Origin: Streptomyces sp. AV19
GTDB taxonomy: Bacteria; Actinomycetota; Actinomycetes; Streptomycetales; Streptomycetaceae
Assembly: GCF_015999245.1 (NCBI RefSeq)
Contig: NZ_JAEAMR010000010.1
Coordinates: forward strand, 759,913 to 823,912
Direction: 5' to 3'
DNA length: 64,000 nt
The number at the start of each line of letters is the position of its first letter. Within the stretch, counting starts at the first letter, position 1. The translations under genes and the position numbers were made by a program. Below, one piece after another: positions 17,965 through 26,333 of this stretch. A model generated the notes under the pieces. It was not told the DNA's origin, ran no database searches, and worked only from the letters and a program-made list of their open reading frames with translations.

Positions 17965-18807
17965 ATGGAGCGTCCCGGCTGGGCCCCCCAGGGCATCGAC
18001 CTGTCCGTGCCGAGCGTGTCCCGCATCTACGACTACTACCTGGGCGGCTCGCACAACTTCGAGGTCGACCGCGAGGCCGGACGGCGCGTCATCCGGGCGT
18101 TCCCCGGCATTCCGAAGATCATGCAGGCCAACCGGGCGTTCATGCGCCGCGCCGTGCGGTACGCCGTCGGCCGGGGCGTGACGCAGTTCCTCGACATCGG
18201 CTCGGGCATCCCCACCTTCGGCAGCGTCCACGAGGTCGCCCAGGAGGCCGACCCCGCGAGCCGGGTGGTCTACGTCGACCACGACCCGGTCGCGGTCGCC
18301 CACAGCCGGGCGGTCCTGGCGGACAACGAACGGGCCGGCGTCCTCTCCGCGGACCTGCGCAAACCGGCCGAGATCCTGCGCAGCGGCGAGGTCTGCGGCC
18401 TCCTCGACCTGGACCGGCCCGTCGCCCTGCTCCTCGTCGCCGTCCTGCACTTCGTGGCGGACGAGGACGATCCCCGGGCGGTCGTGGCCGAGCTGCGCGA
18501 CGCCCTCGCCCCCGGCAGCCTCCTCGTCCTCACCCACGCATCGACCGACGCCGGGCGGGCGAAACCCGGGGAAGGGGAGAAGGTGAAGAAGGTGCAGCAC
18601 GTCTACCGCACCATCGGATCGCCGCTGTGCACCCGCGACCACCGCGAAGTGACGCGGTTCTTCGAGGGCTTCGCCATGGTCGAGCCGGGCCTGGTGCCCA
18701 TGCCGCTGTGGCGGCCCGACCCGGGCGACGTTCCCGTGGACGGACCGGCCGCCCCCGTCCCGGTGGCGGGGTTCGCCGGGGTGGCCGGCGTGGGGCGCAA
18801 GCCGTGA
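17965..18807 (+). CDS. DUF574 SAM-dependent methyltransferase-like protein
   Basis: 280 residues starting MERPGWAPQGIDLSVPSVSR, then IYDYYLGGSHNFEVDR, the hallmark of the DUF574 (Methyltransf_19) family that is expanded in Streptomyces. The SAM site is FLDIGSGIPTFGSVHEVAQ (about 79) and VVYVDHDPVAVAHSRA (about 103). ATG 17965 follows GGAGAG with 8-bp spacing; ATG 17944 is in frame and possible. Its stop overlaps the GTG of the next gene (GTGA), so it is translationally coupled to the c-di-GMP protein. The methyl acceptor is unknown. Confidence 0.88.
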   Translation: MERPGWAPQGIDLSVPSVSRIYDYYLGGSHNFEVDREAGRRVIRAFPGIPKIMQANRAFMRRAVRYAVGRGVTQFLDIGSGIPTFGSVHEVAQEADPASRVVYVDHDPVAVAHSRAVLADNERAGVLSADLRKPAEILRSGEVCGLLDLDRPVALLLVAVLHFVADEDDPRAVVAELRDALAPGSLLVLTHASTDAGRAKPGEGEKVKKVQHVYRTIGSPLCTRDHREVTRFFEGFAMVEPGLVPMPLWRPDPGDVPVDGPAAPVPVAGFAGVAGVGRKP

Positions 18808-21026
18808 CGGGCGCGCGGCACGGCCGCACCCTGCGGGGCAGGGCGGAGCCGCTCCCGTTCGCCGTCCCGCCCGCCGACGACAGCGCGGTGCAGGAGGAGC
18901 GGCTGCGGCGGTTCGCGGCGCTGTGGAGCCGGGCGGTCCACCCCGCGACCTCGGCGCCGCTGAGCCGCACCGAGTTCGAGCAGTACCTGCTCCCGCTGGC
19001 CGGCCGGCTGCGCGACGCGCTGCACGCCCAGCCCTTCGACCCGGCGCCCGGCGCCGAGGTCGGCGCCGAGCTGGTGCGCGGCCACTGCACCGACCCCGAG
19101 GCCCTGCCGCTGATCCTCGGCGCCGTCGACGCCTACCTGGTGCTCTACTGCCCGCCGGACGGCGGGGCGCCCGCCGACGAGTACCGCGCCCGCTGCACCC
19201 GGCTCCAGCACTCCCTGGCCGCCGGCTTCGCCCGTGAGCTGCGCGAACGCACCCTCGCCGAGCAGGAGGCGATCTCCCGCGCCGCGCTGACCGCCCAGGC
19301 GGAGACCGAACAGGCCCTGCACACCAGCGAGGAGCGGTTCCGCGCCGTCTTCGAGGGCGCGGCCATCGGCGTGGGCATCGCGGACGTCGAGGGCAACATC
19401 ACGGACGTCAATGACGCCCTCGTCCGGATGTTCGGCTCCCTGGACTCCCCGGTGGCCGGGCGCAACGTCGGCGAGCTGGTCCACCCCGACGACGCGCCCG
19501 AGGTCTGGGGCCTGTACGCCGAGCTGGTCCGCGGCGACCGCGACCACTACCGCGTCGAGAAGCCCTACTACCGCGGCGACGGCAGCGTGCTGTGGACCGA
19601 CCTCACCGTCTCCCTGCTGCGCGACGCCGCCGGCCGCCCCCAGTACCAGCTGGCGATGATGGAGGACATCACCGAGCGCCGCCTGCTGCACGAGCGGCTG
19701 CGCCACCAGGCCACCCACGACGACCTCACCGGCCTGCCCAACCGCACCCTCTTCTTCGAGCGCCTCGGCAGCACCCTCGAACCCGGCAGCCCCCACGGCC
19801 ACTTCGGCCTCTGCTACCTCGACCTCGACGGCTTCAAGGCCGTCAACGACAGCCTCGGCCACGCCGTCGGCGACCAGCTCCTCGTCGCCGTCGCCGAACG
19901 GCTGCGCCGCTGCGCCACCGCCCCGCACGAGCTCGTGGCGCGCCTGGGCGGCGACGAGTTCGTGGCGCTGACCAGCGGACCCGCCGCCCAGCGCGACGTC
20001 ACCGCGCTCGCCCACCGGATGCTCACCGCCCTCACCGACCCCGTCCGCCTCGACGGGCGCGACCTGTCCGTGCGGGCCAGCATCGGCATCGTCGCCGGAC
20101 GGGCCGGCGAGGCGGACGCCGCGGAGGTGCTGCGCAGCGCCGACATCACCATGTACCGGGCCAAGGCCGCGGGCGGCAACCGCTACGAGCTGGCCGACGC
20201 CGACTCCGACGCCCGCACCATCGCCCGCCACGACCTCACCAACTGCCTGCCCGGCGCCCTGGAGAACGGCGAGTTCTTCATCGAGTACCAGCCGCTGGTC
20301 CGCCTCTCCGACGGCACCGTGCGCGGCGCCGAGGCCCTCGTCCGCTGGCTGCACCCGGTCCACGGGGTGCTCGGCCCCGACCAGTTCATCCCGCTCGCCG
20401 AGAGCACGGGCCTGATCGTCCCCCTCGGCCGCTGGGTGCTGGAGGAGGCCGCCCGGCAGGCCCGCGCCTGGCGCAACGACGGCCGCTGCCGGGTGCCGCT
20501 GCGCGTCAACGTCAACCTCTCGCCCTCGCAGCTGCGGTACCCCGCGCTGGTCGCCGAGACCGTCGCCGTCCTCGACAACGCCGGCCTCGACCCGTCCGCG
20601 CTCTGCCTGGAGGTCACCGAGAGCGCGCTCATCGGGGCCGACGAGGAGCAGCTCCGCCCCCTGCGCCAACTCGCCGACCTGGGCGTGGACATCGCCCTCG
20701 ACGACTTCGGCACCGGCTACTCCAACCTCGCCTACCTGCGCCGGCTGCCCGTCAGCACGCTCAAGCTCGATCGTTCCTTCACCCGCGGCATGCAGTGCGT
20801 GCCCGCCGACCCCGTCGACGTCAAGATCGTCGAGGGCATCGTCTCCCTGGCCCACACCCTGGACCTGTCCGTGACGGTGGAGGGCGTGGAGACCGGGACG
20901 CAGGCGGACCGGCTGCGGATACTGGGCTGCGAGACCGGACAGGGCTGGTACTACGCCCGCCCCGGCCCGCCCGAGCGGCTGCACGCGCTCTCGCTGGCCG
21001 ACGCCGCGTCCTGCCCGCGGAACTGA
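18804..21026 (+). CDS. PAS-GGDEF-EAL cyclic-di-GMP turnover protein
   Basis: 740 residues. The N-terminal 150 are a helical sensor region, followed by a PAS/PAC domain (about 170-295, ERFRAVFEGAAIGVGIADVEG), a GGDEF domain with an intact RLGGDEFVAL (about 376) and an EAL domain with AEALVRWLHP (about 508) and DDFGTGYSNLAYL (about 632). Both catalytic signatures are complete, so diguanylate cyclase and phosphodiesterase activities are both possible. There is no membrane segment. The layout resembles the cytosolic RmdA group of streptomycetes, which controls development, but orthology was not tested. Translation depends on coupling to the DUF574 gene. Confidence 0.9.
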   Translation: MTGARHGRTLRGRAEPLPFAVPPADDSAVQEERLRRFAALWSRAVHPATSAPLSRTEFEQYLLPLAGRLRDALHAQPFDPAPGAEVGAELVRGHCTDPEALPLILGAVDAYLVLYCPPDGGAPADEYRARCTRLQHSLAAGFARELRERTLAEQEAISRAALTAQAETEQALHTSEERFRAVFEGAAIGVGIADVEGNITDVNDALVRMFGSLDSPVAGRNVGELVHPDDAPEVWGLYAELVRGDRDHYRVEKPYYRGDGSVLWTDLTVSLLRDAAGRPQYQLAMMEDITERRLLHERLRHQATHDDLTGLPNRTLFFERLGSTLEPGSPHGHFGLCYLDLDGFKAVNDSLGHAVGDQLLVAVAERLRRCATAPHELVARLGGDEFVALTSGPAAQRDVTALAHRMLTALTDPVRLDGRDLSVRASIGIVAGRAGEADAAEVLRSADITMYRAKAAGGNRYELADADSDARTIARHDLTNCLPGALENGEFFIEYQPLVRLSDGTVRGAEALVRWLHPVHGVLGPDQFIPLAESTGLIVPLGRWVLEEAARQARAWRNDGRCRVPLRVNVNLSPSQLRYPALVAETVAVLDNAGLDPSALCLEVTESALIGADEEQLRPLRQLADLGVDIALDDFGTGYSNLAYLRRLPVSTLKLDRSFTRGMQCVPADPVDVKIVEGIVSLAHTLDLSVTVEGVETGTQADRLRILGCETGQGWYYARPGPPERLHALSLADAASCPRN

Positions 21027-21033
21027 CGCGCCG

Positions 21034-21465
21034 TCACGCACCGGCCCCGTCCGGCCGCACGCCCGCGACGACCGGCCGCGCCTCCTCCTCGGTCAGCAGC
21101 CGGGAGCGGATCAGGAAGCGCAGCCCCTCGGGCGCCTCCAGGGAGAAGCCGCCGCCACGGCCCGGCACCACATCCACCGTGAGGTGGGTGTGGCGCCAGT
21201 AGGCGAACTGGTCCGCCGACATCCAGAAGCCGACCGGATCGTCCAGGCCCTCCACGGCCAGCTCCGCCAGGAGTACGTCCGAGCCGCCGGTGCGGAACTC
21301 GCCGCGCGGGAAGCACATCGGCGAACTGCCGTCGCAGCAGCCGCCGGACTGGTGGAACATCAGCGGCCCGTGCTCCTCGCCCAGCCGGCGGACCAGGCGG
21401 GCCGCCGCCGGGGTCAGCGCGACGCGGGACGGGGCGCCGCCGGGGCGCGCGTGCGCCGGATCCAT
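21034..21465 (-). CDS. DUF779 family protein
   Basis: 143 residues with the family core FHQSGGCCDGSSPMCFPRGEF (Cys pair plus a third Cys, about 41-58) and FWMSADQFAYWRHTHLTVDVV. In many bacteria DUF779 genes sit beside an acetaldehyde/aldehyde dehydrogenase gene. Here the only dehydrogenase of that type is at 57861-59384, with a relic at 37205, so the usual pairing is broken. ATG 21465 is chosen because AGGAGG lies 5 bp upstream; an in-frame ATG at 21498 has no such site. Convergent with the c-di-GMP gene, 7 bp apart. No other feature seen in 21466-21786 apart from the next gene's leader. Confidence 0.8.
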   Translation of the reverse strand: MDPAHARPGGAPSRVALTPAAARLVRRLGEEHGPLMFHQSGGCCDGSSPMCFPRGEFRTGGSDVLLAELAVEGLDDPVGFWMSADQFAYWRHTHLTVDVVPGRGGGFSLEAPEGLRFLIRSRLLTEEEARPVVAGVRPDGAGA

Positions 21466-21786
21466 GGGTGCCTCCTGTCTCCGGGTCCGCCGGGTCATGG
21501 GTCCCCTCCAGGCTGCCCGGACCGCGGGCCGGGCACCAGAGGGTCACCGGACGTCCAGCGGCGGGAACCGGACGCGGCGCGCCACGCGTCGTTCCCCGCG
21601 ACCCATGCAGCACAGCCGCCGCTCTCCGCGCAAGGACGCCGAACGCGACGGGCTTCCACGGAATCCGGACACCTCCCCCACAACTCCGCCAAGAATCCGC
21701 AAGGTTCGCTCGAATGGTGTGGGCAGTTCACCCAATGTTTCCCTGGTGTCCGTGACAGCCGCGGACACCGAGGGAGGAATGACACC

Positions 21787-22425
21787 GTGGAATCCGTGCG
21801 ACACCTCGCCGCCCACCTGGGGCTCGACCTGCTCGCGGTCGGTCTGCTGACCTTCGCGATCTACCACCCGCGCCACCGCCGGCGCGACCTGGTACCGGCC
21901 TATCTCGCCCTGAACGTGGCGCTGTTCGCCGTCGTCGCGGCGCTCGCGGAGGTGGGGACGGGCGGAACGGCGCTCGGGTTCGGCCTCTTCGGCGTCCTGT
22001 CCATCATCCGGCTCCGCTCCGACGCCGTGCAGCACGAGGAAGTCGCCTACTACTTCAGCACCTTGGTCCTGGGCCTGCTGTGCGGACTGCCGGACCTGAA
22101 CCTCTGGCTCGCCGCCGCGCTCAGCGCCGTCCTGCTGGCCGTGGTCTACGTCGCCGACCACCCCCGGCTCTACCCGCGCTCGCGCCGCACGCTCGTCACG
22201 CTGGACGCCGTCCACGCCGACCCCGCGGCACTCCGCGCCGACCTCGCCCGGCGCCTCGGCGAACCGCTCAACTGGACGGTCATGGAGATCGATTACGTCC
22301 GTGACCTGATGGTCGTCGACGTCCGCTACCGTGAGTTCCCGCCCGGCGCCCTCCCCGGGCAGCCGGCCCCCGTCACCGACGCGCAGCGGCGCGGCACCGG
22401 CGCGCACACCTGGGAGACCGTATGA
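21787..22425 (+). CDS. DUF4956 membrane protein
   Basis: 212 residues. Four hydrophobic segments in the first 125 residues contain GLFGVLSIIRLRSDAVQHEEVAYYF, the conserved DUF4956 core with its Arg/Glu motif. The C-terminal cytosolic part (about 130-212) is an alpha/beta fold resembling the MgtC/SapB tail. GTG 21787 follows GAGGGAGGA with 9-bp spacing. It overlaps the VTC-domain gene by 4 bp. DUF4956 and VTC-like polyphosphate polymerase genes are a recurrent pair, often with a CotH-type kinase, which is missing here. Confidence 0.85.
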   Translation: MESVRHLAAHLGLDLLAVGLLTFAIYHPRHRRRDLVPAYLALNVALFAVVAALAEVGTGGTALGFGLFGVLSIIRLRSDAVQHEEVAYYFSTLVLGLLCGLPDLNLWLAAALSAVLLAVVYVADHPRLYPRSRRTLVTLDAVHADPAALRADLARRLGEPLNWTVMEIDYVRDLMVVDVRYREFPPGALPGQPAPVTDAQRRGTGAHTWETV

Positions 22426-23261
22426 GCACCGTCGTCCCCGCCGCCGCCCACCCCCTCGCCCGCACCGTCGGCGACGCTCTCCCCATCACCCTCGACGAGG
22501 TCAACGAACGCGCCCAACTCCTCACCCGCTTCGACCGCAGCTACCTCGTCCCCGCCGCCGTCCTCACGGATCTCGTCGCCCGCCTCACCGACGGGCAAAG
22601 ACCCGGCGGCCCCTTCCGCGCCCTGACCATCGACGGACGGCGCGCCTTCCACTACCACTCCGTCTACTACGACACCCCGCAGCTGCGCTCGTTCCACGAG
22701 CACCGGCAGGGCAGACGGCTGCGCTTCAAGATACGCGAGCGCGTCTACCGGGACAGCGGCGAGCGGCAGTTCGAGATCAAGCTCAAGGGCCGGCGCGGCG
22801 ACACCGTCAAGCACCGCCGTCCCCTGACCGGCACCGACACCCCGCTCGACCCGCCGTACCGCGCCTACCTCGCCGCCACCCTGCGCGAGCGCTACGGCAT
22901 CGACGCGCCCCGCGAGCTGGCCCCCTCCCTGAGCACGGACTACCTCCGGGCGACGCTGGTGGCCGACGGCGAGCGCGTCACCTGCGACGCCGGGCTGCTC
23001 TGCACCGACCTGCACACCGGCGCCGCCGCGCGCTGTGCCACCGGGCTCGTCCTCGTCGAGACCAAGAGCGCGGGTCATCTCACCGACGCCGACCGGGTGT
23101 TGCACGACCACGGGATACGGCCCGCCGTCTTCACCAAGTACTGCGGCGCCTTCGCGGCCCTGCGCCCCGCCCTGCCCGGCAACCGCTGGCGGCGCGCGGC
23201 GGCCCGCGCCTTCACGGCGGACGCCCGTGGGGCGACCTTCACGGCGGATGCCCATGGGTGA
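22422..23261 (+). CDS. VTC domain (polyphosphate polymerase-like) protein
   Basis: 279 residues with the VTC/CYTH-like tunnel fold. It has RFDRSYLVP near 31, then SVYYDTPQLRSFHEHRQGRRLRFKIRER (split over about 80-107) and FEIKLKGRRGDTVKHRRPL, where the alternating basic residues would line the polyphosphate tunnel, and late VLVETKSAG with a metal-binding Glu. The C-terminus FTADARGATFTADAHG is encoded by tandem DNA repeats at 23209-23287. Catalysis of polyphosphate synthesis is inferred from the family. Confidence 0.83.
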   Translation: MSTVVPAAAHPLARTVGDALPITLDEVNERAQLLTRFDRSYLVPAAVLTDLVARLTDGQRPGGPFRALTIDGRRAFHYHSVYYDTPQLRSFHEHRQGRRLRFKIRERVYRDSGERQFEIKLKGRRGDTVKHRRPLTGTDTPLDPPYRAYLAATLRERYGIDAPRELAPSLSTDYLRATLVADGERVTCDAGLLCTDLHTGAAARCATGLVLVETKSAGHLTDADRVLHDHGIRPAVFTKYCGAFAALRPALPGNRWRRAAARAFTADARGATFTADAHG

Positions 23262-23287
23262 CCTTCACGGCGGACGCTCATGGGTGA
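23209..23287 (+). repeat. Three tandem 26-27-bp copies at the VTC gene 3' end
   Basis: CCTTCACGGCGGAYGCYCATGGGTGA occurs at 23236-23261 and 23262-23287, with a more diverged copy at 23209-23235. The middle copy supplies the stop codon, so the third copy repeats the stop outside the gene. Confidence 0.8.
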
Positions 23288-23300
23288 TAGGAAGTCCCGC

Positions 23301-24149
23301 ATGACGGCAGAGCACCCGACCGCCGAGGAGATGCTGCGGGCCAACGAGCGCAACTGGGACGCCCGTACACCCGTGCACGTCGCCAGCGCCTTCTACGGAC
23401 TGGACGGCTCCCGGTCCGCCGACGACTGGTTCGCCCCCTTCGAATGGGCGGACCTCGGGGACGTGACCGGCCGCGACGTGCTGCACCTCCAGTGCCATCT
23501 GGGCACCGAGACCCAGGCGTTCGACGCCCGCGGCGCCGCGCGCACCGTCGGGCTCGACTTCTCCGCGGCCGCCGTCGCGGAGGCCCGCCTCCTCGCCGCC
23601 GCGCGCGGACGCGACGTGGAGTACGTCCACGCCGACGTACACCGGGCCGTCGAGGCGCTCGGCGGGCGGCAGTTCGACGTCGTCTACACCGGCAAGGGGG
23701 CGCTGTGCTACCTGCCGGACCTCACGGCGTGGGCCGGGACCGTCGCCCGGCTGCTGCGGCCCGGCGGCACGCTCTACCTGGTCGAGTTCCATCCGCTGCT
23801 CAACGCGCTGGGACCGGTGCCCGAGCCCGGCGCGGACGAACTGCTGCTGCGCCACGACTACCTGGAGGGCCGGGGCCCGCTCCGCGGCGACAACCCCCGG
23901 ACGTACACGGACGGTCCGCCGCTCGCCTCCGACACCGCCTGCTACGAGTGGCGGCACGGGCTCGGCGAGGTCGTCACCGCCGTCGTGGCGGCCGGCCTGA
24001 CCGTGGAGCTGCTGCGGGAGACGGACCTGCTGCCGTGGCCCCGTCTGGAGCGGATGGTCCGGGACGGGGCGAGCGGCTGGTGGCGGCTGCCGGAGCCGGA
24101 GCCGAAGGTGCCGCACATGTTCGCGCTGCGGGCCCGGCGCCCGTCATGA
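23301..24149 (+). CDS. Class I SAM-dependent methyltransferase
   Basis: 282 residues with motif I LHLQCHLGTETQAFDARG (about 61-78), LDFSAAAVAEARLLA and a motif II region FDVVYTGKGALCYLPDL. The WARxP-like N-terminus (NERNWDARTPVHVAS) is typical of a widespread small-molecule methyltransferase group. ATG 23301 has GGAAG 6 bp upstream; the in-frame ATG at 23280 lies in repeat DNA. Substrate unknown. Its 3' end overlaps the convergent sortase gene by 6 bp. Confidence 0.8.
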   Translation: MTAEHPTAEEMLRANERNWDARTPVHVASAFYGLDGSRSADDWFAPFEWADLGDVTGRDVLHLQCHLGTETQAFDARGAARTVGLDFSAAAVAEARLLAAARGRDVEYVHADVHRAVEALGGRQFDVVYTGKGALCYLPDLTAWAGTVARLLRPGGTLYLVEFHPLLNALGPVPEPGADELLLRHDYLEGRGPLRGDNPRTYTDGPPLASDTACYEWRHGLGEVVTAVVAAGLTVELLRETDLLPWPRLERMVRDGASGWWRLPEPEPKVPHMFALRARRPS

Positions 24150-24893
24150 CCCGTCGGTTTCCTCGGCGTTGCCCTCGTCGTCCGCCTCCTGCGTCTGCGC
24201 CGGGAGCGGCGCGGGCGGCTTCGCGGGCGGCTGGGTCCGGCCGGCGCCCGTGAGGTAGGCGGACACCACCACGTTGGCGGTGTACTCGTGCCGCTGCCGG
24301 TCGTACTCGCCGCCGCAGGTGACCAGGCGCAGTTCGGCCCGCTTGGTGTCCTTGGGGCCGTACGCGCGGTCGGCGTCGAAGTGCTCCTTGGGGACGACGG
24401 CCACGTCGCTGACCGTGAACTCGGCCGTGGTGCCGTCCGCGCGGCTCACCGTGACCTTCATCCCGGTCCGCACGGAGCTGAGTTCGTAGAAGACGGCGCG
24501 CGAGGTCTTGGTGTCCACGTGTCCCACCAGGACGGCGGCCCCGGAAGTGCCGGGCTCGGGTCCGTCCTTGTACCAGGCGACCACCTGCGGCTTGTTGTCC
24601 GCGGGGGGCTCGACCCCGCCCCGGGGGTCGAGGCCGTGTCCCTCGATCGGGGCCCGCAGGCCCAGGGCCCTGATGGCCAGGGCCTGGGGGCCCGCCCCCG
24701 GCAGCGGGGGGTGTGCCGGGGGCAGGCCGTGCGCGGGAGGGCGGCCGGAGGGCTTGACGTCACCGGTCAGCGGAGCCGTGGATATCGGCTCCTCGGCGAT
24801 GCCGTGGCCCCATAGCCACAGGGCCAGCAGTAGTGCCAACCAGGCCGCCCCTGTCAGCAGGCGGCCGAAGCCACCTGTGCGCTTCTCTGACAT
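24144..24893 (-). CDS. Class F sortase
   Basis: 249 residues: an N-terminal membrane anchor (about 10-30, LLTGAAWLALLLALWLWG), a Pro-rich stretch, then the sortase beta-barrel with the catalytic triad in place: His in AAVLVGHVDT (about 118), Cys in RLVTCGGEYD (about 191) and Arg in DRQRHEYTANVVV. The Cys motif TCGGEYD and the lack of a TLXTC pattern fit class F, the actinobacterial group. It lies 19 bp downstream of the His/Asp repeat protein, so the two form an operon and the repeat protein may be its partner or substrate. Acidic C-terminal tail. Confidence 0.87.
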   Translation of the reverse strand: MSEKRTGGFGRLLTGAAWLALLLALWLWGHGIAEEPISTAPLTGDVKPSGRPPAHGLPPAHPPLPGAGPQALAIRALGLRAPIEGHGLDPRGGVEPPADNKPQVVAWYKDGPEPGTSGAAVLVGHVDTKTSRAVFYELSSVRTGMKVTVSRADGTTAEFTVSDVAVVPKEHFDADRAYGPKDTKRAELRLVTCGGEYDRQRHEYTANVVVSAYLTGAGRTQPPAKPPAPLPAQTQEADDEGNAEETDGS

Positions 24894-24912
24894 GATTCCG
24901 GATCTCTTCCCG

Positions 24913-25578
24913 TCAGCGCTTGACCGTGTGGGCCGCGCGGCGACGGGACCAGATCAGACCACCGGCGATGCCCGCCGTGGCACCCGCGAGGATGAGCACG
25001 GGGGTGTCCACGAAGGACGACTCCTCGGCCGCCGCGACCTTCGCGGTGGCGCCGCCGCCGGCGTGCGACCAGCCGTGCGGACGGTCGTGGTGGCCGCGCC
25101 GGTCGTGGTCGCCGTGACCCCGGCCGTGGTCATGGTCCCGGCCATGGTCGTCGTGGTGACCGCGGTCGTGGTCGTGGTCGCGTCCGTGGTCGTCCCGACC
25201 GTGGTCGTCCCGACCGTGGTCGTCCCGACCGTGGTCGTCGCGGCCGTGGTCGTTGTCCCAGCCGTTGTCGTGGTCGCGTCCGTGGTCGTCCCGGCCATGG
25301 TCGTCCCGGCCGTGGTCGTCGTCACGACCGTCGTGGTCCCGGCCGTGGTCGTCGTCCCGGCCGTCGTGGTCGCGCCCGTGGTCGTCGCGGCCGTGATCGT
25401 CACGGTCGTGGCCGCCCCAGCCGTTGTCACGGCCGTTGTCCCGGCCGTGATCGTCATGGTCGTGCTTGGCGACCTGGCCGGGCGTGGACGGTGCCTCGAG
25501 GGCGAAGGCGACGGTCGGAGCCGCGCAGACGGCGACCGCCGTCAGAGTGCCGCAGAGAGCGGTACGGATTGACTTCAT
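24913..25578 (-). CDS. Secreted, membrane-anchored His/Asp/Gly/Arg repeat protein
   Basis: 221 residues: signal peptide MKSIRTALCGTLTAVAVCAA with AFA cleavage, about 120 residues of DHGRDDHGRDHDGRDDDHGR-type repeats, an Ala-rich spacer, then a C-terminal hydrophobic segment (TPVLILAGATAGIAGGLIW) and basic tail SRRRAAHTVKR. That end looks like a cell-wall sorting signal, but no LPXTG or LAXTG is present before it (SSFVDTP). ATG 25578 follows AAGGAGG. It is the first gene of a two-gene operon with the sortase. The DNA repeats (CGGTCGTGGTC units) make length variation between strains likely. Metal binding is plausible but unproven. Confidence 0.8.
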   Translation of the reverse strand: MKSIRTALCGTLTAVAVCAAPTVAFALEAPSTPGQVAKHDHDDHGRDNGRDNGWGGHDRDDHGRDDHGRDHDGRDDDHGRDHDGRDDDHGRDDHGRDDHGRDHDNGWDNDHGRDDHGRDDHGRDDHGRDDHGRDHDHDRGHHDDHGRDHDHGRGHGDHDRRGHHDRPHGWSHAGGGATAKVAAAEESSFVDTPVLILAGATAGIAGGLIWSRRRAAHTVKR

Positions 25579-25876
25579 TGGGTGTACCTCCTTGATCCGA
25601 GGTTCACCCGGCACCCCGGGCGGAGCATCCGCAGGGTAGTCGTATTGCTCCATTCGGTAAGGAACATGGGCCGACCGAGTGGGCCGCGCCGTGGTTTTCG
25701 GCTGAAATCAGGGGATATGCGGCGTGGCGCGGGGTGTCAACGGGGCTCGGCGCGCCGTCCACCGGACGGAGGCGCGGCCGCTCGCGGCCTACGGCCGGGC
25801 GGCCGGGGCGACTTGACCCGCCCTCAGACGGCGTGCCGGGACGCGGACGGCGCGCAGGGACTCAGGCGGCGTGCCG

Positions 25877-25964
25877 GGACTCGGACAGCGTGAGCGTGCA
25901 GGGACTCAGACGGTGTGGCGGGACTCGGACAGCGTGAGCGTGCAGGGACTCAGACGGTGTGGCG
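25877..25964. repeat. 44-bp tandem repeat over the CdiI-like gene's 3' end
   Basis: Two 44-bp units (25877-25920, 25921-25964) plus a diverged, shorter unit before them (about 25823-25876). Each unit holds CTCAGACGGTGTGGCGGGA or a variant, which on the minus strand spells the last codons and stop of the CdiI-like gene (SRHTV-stop). The rest of the 25579-25949 gap holds only the sortase operon's leader, with no further gene. Confidence 0.75.
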
Positions 25965-26333
25965 GGAGAGGAACGCGTCGGCTTCCGCGCGCAGCCCGGG
26001 CGGCAGACCGCCGAGGCCGGTCACGACGGCCCGCAGCTCGCGGGCCGCTTCCGGCACCGCACGCCACGCGGCGGGATTCCTGGTCAGGACGGCCGAGAGC
26101 AGGTCACCGGGATACAGGTCGCCCTCGGCCAGTGGATCGGCGCGCAGCAGGCCGACGGCCACGGGCAGCAGATGCGGCAGGCCGATGTCCTGCCCGATGA
26201 GCAGCCGCAGGTCCTCGGGGTCCAGCGAGCCGACCGGGCGGCGGCGCAGGGCGTACGCGGCGGCGACGAGCCGGCCGGCACCGGCGGGCGGGTCGCCCCA
26301 GCGGTCGCCCTCGAGCTCCTCGAGGGAGCTCAC
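25950..26333 (-). CDS. Contact-dependent growth inhibition immunity-like protein (CdiI family)
   Basis: 127 residues. The centre RPVGSLDPEDLRLLIGQDIG, followed by LPHLLPVAVGLLRADPLAEG and DLYPGDLLSAVL, matches the CdiI-type immunity family found widely in actinobacteria, often away from any CdiA toxin. It starts at GTG 26333, whose GTGA overlaps the stop of the upstream LysR-like gene, so it is translationally coupled to it. No contact-dependent toxin gene is present in the window, so a role in toxin immunity is not supported locally and a regulatory or unknown role is as likely. Confidence 0.75.
   Translation of the reverse strand: MSSLEELEGDRWGDPPAGAGRLVAAAYALRRRPVGSLDPEDLRLLIGQDIGLPHLLPVAVGLLRADPLAEGDLYPGDLLSAVLTRNPAAWRAVPEAARELRAVVTGLGGLPPGLRAEADAFLSRHTV

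Noticed and set aside
18603..21041. 812-codon minus-strand open frame opposite the GGDEF-EAL gene
   Set aside because: Shadow frame; the plus strand carries intact GGDEF and EAL motifs.
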